Positions 1-6,199 of a stretch of DNA of 8,646 bases are shown in pieces. Numbering within the stretch: position 1 is the stretch's first letter; each line of letters opens with the position of its first letter. The position numbers were made by a program, and so were the translations under genes. The notes beneath the pieces were generated by a model that was not told where the DNA came from, did no database searches, and saw nothing but the letters and a program-made list of their open reading frames with translations. The DNA is from Pseudomonadota bacterium (GTDB lineage: Bacteria > Pseudomonadota > Gammaproteobacteria > Burkholderiales > Burkholderiaceae_B): NCBI GenBank assembly GCA_023437255.1, contig JAEZGR010000235.1:1-8646 (forward strand), read 5' to 3'.

Positions 1-121
1 GCTTAAGCGCCACGATCCGGATCGGGAGAAGCAGCAAAGCCACGGTGATCAGCAGAACCATTCTTTTCCACGTGATTCCAACTGATTCCGGCTCGGGAAT
101 TACCCTGCCCGCAGGGCCCAT
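1..121 (-). CDS. N-terminal fragment of an unidentified, probably membrane-anchored protein (runs off the left edge)
   Basis: On the minus strand an open frame starts at an ATG at 121-119 and stays open to the window edge, giving about 40 residues. Residues 1-20 are polar and end in a Trp-Lys-Arg cluster. From residue 21 the sequence is strongly hydrophobic (MVLLITVALLLLPIRIVAL), as expected for a first membrane helix or an uncleaved signal anchor. An AAGG four bases upstream of the ATG could serve as ribosome site. A second in-frame ATG at 61-59 sits exactly at the start of the hydrophobic stretch and is an alternative start. The gene is divergent from the TRAP operon; regulators of TRAP systems, such as DctB-type sensor kinases, often lie in that position, but nothing in this fragment proves that role. 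Too little is visible to name a family. Confidence 0.4.
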   Translation of the reverse strand, partial: MGPAGRVIPEPESVGITWKRMVLLITVALLLLPIRIVALK

Positions 122-159
122 CAAGCCTTGTCATTCAGACGACAATCCGGCCCCAGTTT

Positions 160-185
160 CGCTGCGAAGCCGCATGGGCGCAGCG
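160..185. promoter_or_regulatory. 7-bp inverted repeat in the divergent intergenic region
   Basis: CGCTGCG (160-166) and CGCAGCG (179-185) are perfect inverted repeats separated by 12 bases, between the divergent gene starts at 121 and 343. It could be a dyad operator or, if transcribed leftward, a leader hairpin for the minus-strand gene. No U-tract follows either arm, so it is not a typical terminator. The functional assignment is speculative. Confidence 0.25.
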
Positions 186-212
186 TTTCACATCACAAAC
201 TGAGATTTCACA
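186..212. repeat. Two direct TTTCACA repeats spaced 20 bp, upstream of the dctP promoter
   Basis: TTTCACA occurs at 186-192 and again at 206-212. The start-to-start distance of 20 bp is close to two DNA helical turns, and the pair lies 40-65 bp upstream of the -35 box at 251. That geometry would suit an activator binding side by side on one DNA face. The motif is only 7 bases long and matches no operator I can name, so coincidence is possible. Confidence 0.25.
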
Positions 213-250
213 AGCTGCGCTTCAACATGATTTACATCTGGTATCCCTCA

Positions 251-279
251 TTGACGCCTCCAGGGGCATGGCCTATAAA
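251..279 (+). promoter_or_regulatory. Sigma-70-type promoter of the TRAP operon
   Basis: TTGACG (251-256) and TATAAA (274-279) each match the sigma-70 consensus boxes at 5 of 6 positions, with the optimal 17-base spacer. Transcription would start near 286, leaving a leader of about 57 bases before the ATG at 343. The in-frame ATG at 268 lies inside this promoter, which argues against it as the start of the binding protein. I looked for a sigma-54 (TGGCAC-N5-TTGC) promoter, common at C4-dicarboxylate TRAP operons, and saw none. Confidence 0.65.
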
Positions 280-329
280 AGTACCGCTGGATTTAGAGGT
301 ATCAATGCTGTTCCAGAACGTATATCAAC

Positions 330-335
330 AAGGAG
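330..335 (+). promoter_or_regulatory. Ribosome binding site that fixes the dctP start
   Basis: AAGGAG at 330-335 lies seven bases before the ATG at 343. It is the strongest Shine-Dalgarno match in the window and selects 343 rather than the upstream in-frame ATG at 268. Confidence 0.8.
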
Positions 336-342
336 ACACCCG

Positions 343-1509
343 ATGAAGAGCAGCTCCACAGTTAGCAGTACCGAAGCATCCGTACAAGCATCGCGCCGCC
401 GATTCCTAGGCGGAGCGGCGGCCGGTACGGCAGCCGCCGCAACACTCGGCTTCCCGGCCATTGTCAAGGCGCAAACCCCCACGTCCTTCCGTTTCCAGAG
501 CACCTGGCCCACCGTTGACATCTTCCACGAGTACGCCCTCGACCTCGCCCAGAAGATCAACGACATGACAGGGGGTGAGCTTCGCATCGAAGTACTGCCC
601 GCTGGTGCGGTTGTACCCGCCTTCTCGCTGCTCGACGCCGTTGCCAAGGGCACGCTCGATGGTGGTCACGGCGTGCTGGGTTACAACTATGGCAAACAGA
701 ACGCGCTGGCACTGTTCTCGTCGGGCCCTGCCTTCGGCATGGACGCCAACATGGTTCTGGCCTGGCATAAATATGGCGGTGGCAAAGAACTGCTCGACAA
801 GCTCTACAAGTCCATCGGCGTCGACGTCGTCTCGATCCTGTACGGCCCCATGCCCACTCAGCCGTTCGGCTGGTTCAAGAAGCCGGTGACCAAGGTCGAA
901 GACCTCAAGGGCCTCAAGTTCCGTACCAACGGCCTGGCCATTGACCTCTTCACCGCCATGGGTGCGGCCGTGAACGCCCTTCCCGGCGGCGAAATCGTTC
1001 CTGCACTCGACCGCGGCCTGCTCGATGGCGCCGAGTTCAACAATGCCACCTCCGACCGCCTGCTCGGCTTCCCCGACGTTTCCAAGGTGTGCATGCTGCA
1101 GAGCTTCCACCAATCTTCCGAAACGTTCGAAGTAATCTTCAACAAGGCCAAGTACGACGCTCTGCCCGACAAGATCAAGGCCATCATCGCCAACGCTACC
1201 GAAGCGGCTTCTGCCGACATGTCCTGGAAGGCCATCGACCGTTACTCCCAAGACTACATCAAGCTTCAGAAGGAAGACGGCGTCAAGTTCTACAAGACCC
1301 CCGACACCATCCTGCAGCAGCAGCTGCAGATGTGGGACCAGATCGTGGAAGAAAAGGGTAAGACGAACGAATTGTTCAAGGAAATCGAGGCTTCGCAGCG
1401 CGCCTTTGCGCAACGTGCCCTCGCCTGGGACATGGATACCAACAATAACCGTCGCATGGCCTACAACCACTACTTCGCGCGTCGTCAGCAGCCGCAAAAA
1501 CAGGGCTGA
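343..1509 (+). CDS. dctP: TRAP transporter periplasmic substrate-binding protein, DctP/TakP-like (388 aa), Tat-exported
   Basis: This is the periplasmic capture component of a tripartite ATP-independent transporter; it binds substrate and hands it to the QM permease encoded downstream. Seen: a twin-arginine motif S-R-R-R-F-L (residues 17-22), then an Ala/Gly-rich h-region and a likely cleavage after V-K-A (41-43), so export is probably by Tat in folded form. The mature protein has the DctP fold signatures: F-R-F-Q-S-T-W at its start, a central L-K-F-R-T-N-G-L segment in which R194 corresponds to the conserved arginine that binds the substrate carboxylate in this family, and then L-P-G-G-E-I-V-P-A-L-D-R-G. 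That last motif and the length point to the TakP / COG4663 branch (2-oxoacids; annotated 'mannitol/chloroaromatic') rather than classical C4-dicarboxylate DctP. The start at 343 is chosen from AAGGAG at 330-335 and the promoter at 251-279. A terminator follows directly, which should favour high binding-protein output relative to the permeases. The exact substrate is not determinable; an organic acid is likely. Confidence 0.92.
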   Translation: MKSSSTVSSTEASVQASRRRFLGGAAAGTAAAATLGFPAIVKAQTPTSFRFQSTWPTVDIFHEYALDLAQKINDMTGGELRIEVLPAGAVVPAFSLLDAVAKGTLDGGHGVLGYNYGKQNALALFSSGPAFGMDANMVLAWHKYGGGKELLDKLYKSIGVDVVSILYGPMPTQPFGWFKKPVTKVEDLKGLKFRTNGLAIDLFTAMGAAVNALPGGEIVPALDRGLLDGAEFNNATSDRLLGFPDVSKVCMLQSFHQSSETFEVIFNKAKYDALPDKIKAIIANATEAASADMSWKAIDRYSQDYIKLQKEDGVKFYKTPDTILQQQLQMWDQIVEEKGKTNELFKEIEASQRAFAQRALAWDMDTNNNRRMAYNHYFARRQQPQKQG

Positions 1510-1529
1510 TCTCCACGTGTAGCTCCAAC

Positions 1530-1563
1530 AAACACCATCACTAAAAGTTGATGGTGTTTTTTT
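1530..1563 (+). terminator. Intrinsic terminator inside the TRAP operon (after dctP)
   Basis: An 11-bp perfect stem (1530-1540 with 1549-1559, core AACACCATCA / TGATGGTGTT) with an 8-base loop is followed by a run of seven T ending at 1563. It lies 20 bases after the dctP stop and 87 bases before the dctQ start. Because all three TRAP genes point the same way and I see no good promoter in between, it is best read as a partial terminator that lowers permease mRNA relative to binding-protein mRNA. Confidence 0.85.
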
Positions 1564-1622
1564 GCCCATCCTTCGTAGGCCGGCGGCTACACCCCGCCCG
1601 GCCTGCGGGCAACAACGGTATC

Positions 1623-1642
1623 GCCGCGCTATCGCGGCAGGT
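1623..1642 (+). promoter_or_regulatory. GC-rich hairpin abutting the dctQ ribosome binding site
   Basis: GCCGCG (1623-1628) pairs with CGCGGC (1633-1638) around a 4-base CTAT loop. The next base begins the only Shine-Dalgarno-like element for dctQ, AGGT at 1639-1642, eight bases before the ATG at 1651. Such a stem directly against the ribosome site could slow initiation or protect the 5' end of a processed dctQM message. A further weak stem (1577-1583 with 1598-1604) lies just upstream. The structure is seen; the role is inferred. Confidence 0.4.
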
Positions 1643-1650
1643 AGACCTTC

Positions 1651-2265
1651 ATGCAGAAACTGTTGCTCACTATCGACCACGTGAACACCAGGCTCGGTCA
1701 GCTCTTCGGCTGGTTCGTGCTGGCACTCACGCTATTCGTCACCTACGAGGTCATTTCCCGTTACGCCTTCGGCAACCCCCATGCCTGGGCATTCGACGCC
1801 ATGAACATGATGTATGGCACGCTGTTCATGATGGCGGGTGCCTATACGTTGTCGAAAAACGGCCACGTGCGTGGTGACGTGCTTTATGGCTTCTTTCCGC
1901 CGCGGCTGCAAGCCGGGCTCGATCTCGCCCTGTATATCCTGTTCTTTTTCCCGGGCGTCATCGCCCTGTGCTGGGCCGGGTTTTACTACGCCGAAGAATC
2001 CTTCATCATCCGCGAGACATCCAGTCTCACCACCGATGGTCCCCCGCTCTATCCCTTCAAGGCCATCATTCCGATTGCCGGATTCACGCTGCTGCTCCAG
2101 GGGTTCGTGGAATGCGTCTACTGTGTCGCCTGCCTGAAGCGCGGCGAGTGGCCGAGCCGCGACAAGGACGTCGAGGAAGTCGATCTCGACAAGCTCAAGG
2201 ACATGGTTCACGCCGAAGACATCACCGGCCAACAACCTGTCGACACCCCCACGACTCAGCGATAG
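1651..2265 (+). CDS. dctQ: TRAP transporter small permease subunit, DctQ-like (204 aa)
   Basis: This is the small inner-membrane subunit that pairs with the large permease to form the TRAP QM complex. Four hydrophobic segments are visible at about residues 17-37, 50-68, 90-112 and 136-161, the expected DctQ topology. Family features include the first-helix pattern Y-E-V-I-S-R-Y-A-F (32-40) and the conserved loop G-H-V-R-G-D-V-L-Y (71-79) between helices 2 and 3. At 204 residues it is longer than the common ~160-180, as is typical of the COG4665 (mannitol/chloroaromatic) branch. The extra length includes an acidic C-terminal tail (about 168-190) with many Asp/Glu/Lys, predicted cytoplasmic. 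The start at 1651 is supported by AGGT at 1639-1642, although that site is weak and sits against a hairpin. It lies 16 bases upstream of dctM and is almost certainly co-transcribed with it. Confidence 0.9.
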   Translation: MQKLLLTIDHVNTRLGQLFGWFVLALTLFVTYEVISRYAFGNPHAWAFDAMNMMYGTLFMMAGAYTLSKNGHVRGDVLYGFFPPRLQAGLDLALYILFFFPGVIALCWAGFYYAEESFIIRETSSLTTDGPPLYPFKAIIPIAGFTLLLQGFVECVYCVACLKRGEWPSRDKDVEEVDLDKLKDMVHAEDITGQQPVDTPTTQR

Positions 2266-2281
2266 AAAGAGGATTCCGACA

Positions 2282-4204
2282 ATGAGAAAGGAAGTCTGGT
2301 TCGGTCTATCTATCCTGATAGCCATTGTGATCGGCATCGTCGTCCTGATGCCCTCACCCGAAAACATGACCAACGGTCACCTGGGCCTGCTGATGCTGGC
2401 CCTAATCGTGGTCACCATCATGCTGGGGTTCCCCACTGCCTTTACCCTCATGGGCATGGGCGTGATGTTCACCTACCTGGCATACAGTCACCTGCCAACC
2501 AATCTGGCCATTGCACAAACACTCGACCTCATGGTGCTGCGCGCCTACTCGGTCATGACCAACGACGTGCTGATTGCCGTACCGTTGTTCATATTCATGG
2601 GGTATCTGGTCGAACGTGCCAACCTGATCGAACGGCTGTTCAAGAGCATGCACTTGGCCATGGCCCGCATTCCCGGTTCGCTGGGGGTGGCCACCATTGT
2701 CACCTGCGCCGTGTTCGCCACCGCGACCGGTATCGTAGGCGCAGTGGTCACGCTCATGGGCCTGCTGGCCATGCCTGCCATGATGAAAGCGGGTTACAGC
2801 GTACGCCTCACCGCCGGCGCGATTACCGCGGGCGGCTGTCTGGGCATCTTGATCCCGCCTTCGGTGCTGCTGATCGTGTATGGTGCGGTCGCCGGGGTAT
2901 CGGTGGTCAAACTGTATGCCGGTGCGTTCTTCCCTGGCCTCATGCTGGCCGGTCTGTACGTGCTGTATGTCATAATCGTGGCCAAGGTGTCGCCCAAATC
3001 TGCACCTCCGCTCTCCGAAGAGGAGCGTCGCGTCACCCTTCCTGATTTTGCTTCGGAGATCAAGAGCACGTTCAGCAGCAAGGCCCTGCTAGGTCTTCTT
3101 TGCGCTCTGAAGGGCAAGAACAATGTTCATGTGCCCATGAGCACCCTGCTGCGCTATCTCGTCATGACCCTGCTTCCGGCCATCGTGTTCGTGGCAACCA
3201 TGACGCTCACCTACAAGATAGTGACGGCGCCTGAACAGACTGTTGACTACGGCCTCCTGGAAATGGGCGGCTTCGGTGGCTTCGACGAAAATAACGAGCT
3301 GTACGGCGGCGGTCTTGCAGAACCGGAAAGCGATGAACCACTGGGTGGCTTGGCCGAACCGGCAGACGCTTCCGCTCCCCTGGGGGCAGAAGCGCCCGCG
3401 GCTGCAGTCATCGAAGCAGAAGCCGTTCAGGAAGAGGTTGTCGCGCCATCCAAACCGGCCCCGCTCTGGTTCTGGATCCTTCTTGCCGTGGGCACCGTGA
3501 TCATGGTGATCTTCTACGCGATGTTCACGTTCGCGCGGCTCGAAATCTTCAAGATGCTGTTGGCGTCCTTCTTTCCCTTGGCCATTCTTATCGCAGCCGT
3601 GCTGGGCAGTATCGTGTTCGGCTTCGCAACGCCGTCTGAAGCGGCAGCGATGGGCGCGTTCGGGGGCATCCTGCTGGCGCTGGCCTACAAGCGCCTGAAC
3701 ATGGAGATGATGAAGGAGTCGGTGTACCTGGCGGCCAAAACCAGCGCCATGGTGTGCTGGCTGTTCGTCGGTTCAGCCATTTTCTCTGCAGCATTCGCAC
3801 TGCTGGGCGGCCAGGAAATCATCAACGCCTGGGTCTTGGGCATGGACCTCACGCCGGTGCAGTTCCTGATCATGTCGCAGGTCGTCATCTTCCTGTTGGG
3901 CTGGCCGCTCGAATGGACAGAGATCATCGTGATCTTCATGCCGATCTTCCTGCCATTGGTGAACCACTTCGGCATTGATCCCCTGTTCTTCGGCCTGCTG
4001 GTCGCGCTGAATCTCCAGACAGCCTTCCTGTCTCCGCCGGTGGCCATGTCGGCCTTCTATCTCAAGGGGGTCTCACCGCCGCACGTTACGCTCAACCAGA
4101 TCTTCCTGGGCATGCTACCCTTTATGGGAATTCAAATTCTGGCGATCGTGCTAATGTATCTGTTCCCCGGTATTGGTCTGTGGCTCCCGCAAGTCCTGTA
4201 CTGA
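2282..4204 (+). CDS. dctM: TRAP transporter large permease subunit, DctM-like, with a two-helix insertion (640 aa)
   Basis: This is the transport-active large membrane subunit, which moves substrate inward, normally coupled to Na+. AAGAGGA eight bases before the ATG supports the start. Both DctM inverted-repeat halves are recognisable. The first half carries G-I-L-I-P-P-S-V-L-L-I-V-Y-G (about residues 182-200). The second resumes at P-L-A-I-L-I-A-A-V-L-G-S-I-V-F-G-F-A-T-P-S-E-A-A-A (432-456) and carries a second hairpin segment, N-L-Q-T-A-F-L-S-P-P-V. Typical DctM proteins have ~430 residues with a short loop between the halves; here about residues 267-420 are extra. This insert holds a basic patch (K277-K279), a hydrophobic helix (about 289-313), an 80-residue Gly/Pro/Ala-rich acidic linker (314-393) with the hexapeptide GGLAEP twice (343-348, 355-360), and another helix (395-417). 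By the positive-inside rule the linker should be periplasmic. The frame is intact throughout, so this is a real in-frame enlargement and not a frameshift. Enlarged forms are known in the COG4664 branch. Confidence 0.92.
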   Translation: MRKEVWFGLSILIAIVIGIVVLMPSPENMTNGHLGLLMLALIVVTIMLGFPTAFTLMGMGVMFTYLAYSHLPTNLAIAQTLDLMVLRAYSVMTNDVLIAVPLFIFMGYLVERANLIERLFKSMHLAMARIPGSLGVATIVTCAVFATATGIVGAVVTLMGLLAMPAMMKAGYSVRLTAGAITAGGCLGILIPPSVLLIVYGAVAGVSVVKLYAGAFFPGLMLAGLYVLYVIIVAKVSPKSAPPLSEEERRVTLPDFASEIKSTFSSKALLGLLCALKGKNNVHVPMSTLLRYLVMTLLPAIVFVATMTLTYKIVTAPEQTVDYGLLEMGGFGGFDENNELYGGGLAEPESDEPLGGLAEPADASAPLGAEAPAAAVIEAEAVQEEVVAPSKPAPLWFWILLAVGTVIMVIFYAMFTFARLEIFKMLLASFFPLAILIAAVLGSIVFGFATPSEAAAMGAFGGILLALAYKRLNMEMMKESVYLAAKTSAMVCWLFVGSAIFSAAFALLGGQEIINAWVLGMDLTPVQFLIMSQVVIFLLGWPLEWTEIIVIFMPIFLPLVNHFGIDPLFFGLLVALNLQTAFLSPPVAMSAFYLKGVSPPHVTLNQIFLGMLPFMGIQILAIVLMYLFPGIGLWLPQVLY

Positions 4205-4228
4205 TCCGGTAACCGGTAGCAATGGAAC

Positions 4229-4255
4229 ACCGGGGCGCTCAGCGCCCCGGTTTTT
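4229..4255 (+). terminator. Intrinsic terminator ending the TRAP operon
   Basis: A GC-rich stem of 9-10 bp (ACCGGGGCG at 4229-4237 with CGCCCCGGT at 4243-4251) and a very short loop are followed by TTTTT (4251-4255), then CTTT. It begins 25 bases after the dctM stop. It is a strong Rho-independent terminator that should isolate the TRAP operon from the receptor gene downstream. Confidence 0.9.
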
Positions 4256-4271
4256 CTTTGGCGCCACACTC

Positions 4272-4304
4272 GAAGCCCGTGCTGCGTGAACGTGCACGGG
4301 CTTC
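4272..4304 (+). terminator. Second 11-bp hairpin between the TRAP operon and the receptor gene
   Basis: GAAGCCCGTGC (4272-4282) and GCACGGGCTTC (4294-4304) form a perfect 11-bp stem with an 11-base loop, 17 bases after the preceding terminator's T-run. It is followed by CTGC and TTTTA (4309-4313), a modest U-tract, so it may be a back-up terminator. Alternatively it could be a leader or regulatory structure for the receptor gene starting at 4366. Confidence 0.5.
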
Positions 4305-4308
4305 CTGC

Positions 4309-4352
4309 TTTTACGTGTATCATTTACAAATCTTTTACATTTAAAACAAATA
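4309..4352 (+). promoter_or_regulatory. AT-rich leader likely containing the receptor gene promoter
   Basis: This stretch is strikingly AT-rich compared with the GC-rich surroundings and directly precedes the receptor gene. It has TTTACA (4323-4328, 5 of 6 to a -35 box) and A/T-rich -10-like hexamers (TACATT at 4336, TTTAAA at 4340), but no pair has good spacing. I therefore place the promoter here only in general terms. I saw no match to the flagellar sigma-28 consensus. Confidence 0.3.
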
Positions 4353-4365
4353 GAGACAAGCAGAA

Positions 4366-6084
4366 ATGCGCAAGAATTTCCCCGTCACCAACCTTGAAAC
4401 GCGCGTTCGAGCGGATCAGTACCTGATTTCCAAGACCGACAAGAAGGGGGTGATCACCTACGCGAACCCGGCCTTCATCGAGATCAGCGGCTTCACTCAC
4501 GACGAGCTGATCGGCAAGCCACACAACCTGATTCGCCACCCTGACATGCCACCTGCTGCATTTCAGGATTTGTGGGACACCTTGCAGGCCGGGGAATCCT
4601 GGTCGGGGCTCGTGAAAAACCGTCGCAAAGATGGCGGCTTTTACTGGGTGCTCGCCAATGTGTCGCCGATCATGCAGGACGGAGAGGTCACTGGCTACGC
4701 CTCGGTACGCATCAAACCGACACGCGCGCAGATAGCGCAGGCGGAAGCGCTCTACCGACGCATGAACGAAGGCAGTCTGAGCGGATACGCCCTGCAGGGC
4801 GGCCAGCTCGTCCCCACCGGCTGGAGGCGTGCGCTGTCGGCACTGGCCTCGCCGTTCGCACCGGGCCTGCGCGCCCGCATGCTGCGCATGACGCTCCTGT
4901 CGACCGGTGCCACTCTGCTGGCCGGCTGGTTTGCGTTCACTGGCGGCATTCCCGCCGAGTATCAGTGGGGCGTCGGGGCCCTGATCGCAGCCGCCGTGTT
5001 GGGCACGTTTACGTATGGATGGAGCACCTTCCTTCGCGTGATAATGCCACTTCAGGGCGTCGCCGATATTGCACGCCAGATCGCCGCCGGCAATCTGCAG
5101 GTGAACATCGACACCGATCAGCCGGGCGAGACCGGCATGCTTTATTTCCATATTGAAATGATGCGGCGCAGCCTCATCGGCATCGCACACGACGTCCAGT
5201 CCAGCGTTCGCACAACGGCACACACGGCACAAACGCTCGACGTCGACAACCGTAATCTCGCCGCCCGCACGCTCGATCAGTCGGCCGCACTACAGGAAAC
5301 TGCGGCAAGCATGGAAGAGCTGACCGTCACCGTGCGTCAGAACGCCGACCACGCAAAACTGGCCACACAGCTTTCGGACAACAGCATGCAGATCGCACGT
5401 CGCGGTGGAGAAGTAGTCGGTGCGGTCGTCCATTCCATGGGCCGTATCCACGAAAGCTCGAAGAAAATCGGCGATATTGTCTCTCTGATCGAGTCGATCG
5501 CCTTCCAGACGAACATCCTGGCGCTGAACGCAGCTGTCGAGGCGGCGCGTGCAGGCGAAGCCGGCCGTGGCTTTGCTGTGGTCGCATCCGAAGTGCGCAG
5601 TCTGGCGCAAAAGAGTGCCCAGGCCGCCAAGGAGATCAAGCAACTGATCGAAGAATCCGTGGAACGCATGCAGGACGGCGCTGCGGAAGCAGAACGTGCA
5701 GGGGAGACCATGAAGGAGATCGTGGCGGCGGTCACTCGGGTGACGGATCTGATCAGCGAGATATCGGTGGCCTCCGTTGAGCAGACCACCGGACTGGAAC
5801 AAATTAACCAGGCCATGGTTCACCTCGACGGCGCCACGCACGAGAACGCCCGCTTTGGCGAACAGCTCGGCGAAAACATTCAGTTGCTGGCAAGCGAGGC
5901 CGTGGCGTTGAGCCGTGCGATTCAGGTACTGAACACCGGGCCGCAAATCGAAATCTCTGCAGCGGATGCATGGCGCGCCGAGTACGAAGACGATGAAGAG
6001 GAATTCATCGACTACGAGGGGGCAACCTCGTACAGGCAGTCGCTCGGTGCACCCGGGACACGCGGGATGGCCCTGATAGAGTAA
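4366..6084 (+). CDS. aer: Aer-like energy-taxis receptor (PAS-HAMP-methyl-accepting chemotaxis protein, 572 aa)
   Basis: A chemoreceptor predicted to sense cellular redox or oxygen through an FAD-bearing PAS domain and to signal to CheW/CheA. Domains: N-terminal cytoplasmic PAS (about 12-120); a membrane hairpin (about 172-192 and 201-219) with almost no periplasmic part; HAMP (about 222-275); and a kinase-control coiled coil with the invariant tip [22 protein letters not shown] (377-398). The PAS domain carries Aer's FAD-pocket residues at the same numbers as in E. coli: N34, R57, H58, D60, F66, W79 and N85, within [13 protein letters not shown] and [10 protein letters not shown]. No periplasmic ligand domain and no C-terminal NWETF-type CheR-binding pentapeptide are present, as in Aer. 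The C-terminus has an acidic patch (E539-E546). The Shine-Dalgarno is weak (AGAGAC near 4352), but the aligned PAS N-terminus supports the start. It stands alone, with its own AT-rich leader and terminators before it. Confidence 0.92.
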   Translation: MRKNFPVTNLETRVRADQYLISKTDKKGVITYANPAFIEISGFTHDELIGKPHNLIRHPDMPPAAFQDLWDTLQAGESWSGLVKNRRKDGGFYWVLANVSPIMQDGEVTGYASVRIKPTRAQIAQAEALYRRMNEGSLSGYALQGGQLVPTGWRRALSALASPFAPGLRARMLRMTLLSTGATLLAGWFAFTGGIPAEYQWGVGALIAAAVLGTFTYGWSTFLRVIMPLQGVADIARQIAAGNLQVNIDTDQPGETGMLYFHIEMMRRSLIGIAHDVQSSVRTTAHTAQTLDVDNRNLAARTLDQSAALQETAASMEELTVTVRQNADHAKLATQLSDNSMQIARRGGEVVGAVVHSMGRIHESSKKIGDIVSLIESIAFQTNILALNAAVEAARAGEAGRGFAVVASEVRSLAQKSAQAAKEIKQLIEESVERMQDGAAEAERAGETMKEIVAAVTRVTDLISEISVASVEQTTGLEQINQAMVHLDGATHENARFGEQLGENIQLLASEAVALSRAIQVLNTGPQIEISAADAWRAEYEDDEEEFIDYEGATSYRQSLGAPGTRGMALIE

Positions 6085-6199
6085 CTACTGAACCAAGGGC
6101 GGCCGGCATAGCGTAACATTGCATGTCCGGACAGACTCAGACCTGCGCCCGGCGTTGCACACCCCGCGGCGCATGGGCCGGGCTCATCACCACTGCACC

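Noticed and set aside
268..342. Upstream in-frame ATG that would extend the binding protein by 25 residues
   Set aside because: It lies between the -35 and -10 boxes and would bury the Tat signal behind a long polar extension; the ATG at 343 has an excellent ribosome site.
128..346. A 72-codon plus-strand open frame spanning the divergent intergenic region
   Set aside because: It contains the sigma-70 promoter and the AAGGAG site of dctP, and its product resembles no protein I know.
406..1680. A 424-codon open frame on the minus strand opposite dctP
   Set aside because: It is a mirror of a GC-rich gene: composition is Val/Gly/Leu/Glu biased with no recognisable domain, it runs across the terminator at 1530-1563, and the plus strand encodes a clear DctP protein.
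4324..5946. Long minus-strand open frames (4324-5232 and 5290-5946) opposite the receptor gene
   Set aside because: They overlap the confidently assigned PAS-HAMP-MCP frame, are rich in His/Arg/Cys without family motifs, and arise from high GC at third positions.
6089..6119. Possible -35/-10 pair (CTGAAC and TAACAT) before the cyclase
   Set aside because: The spacer would be 20 bases and both boxes are poor, so I do not call a promoter.
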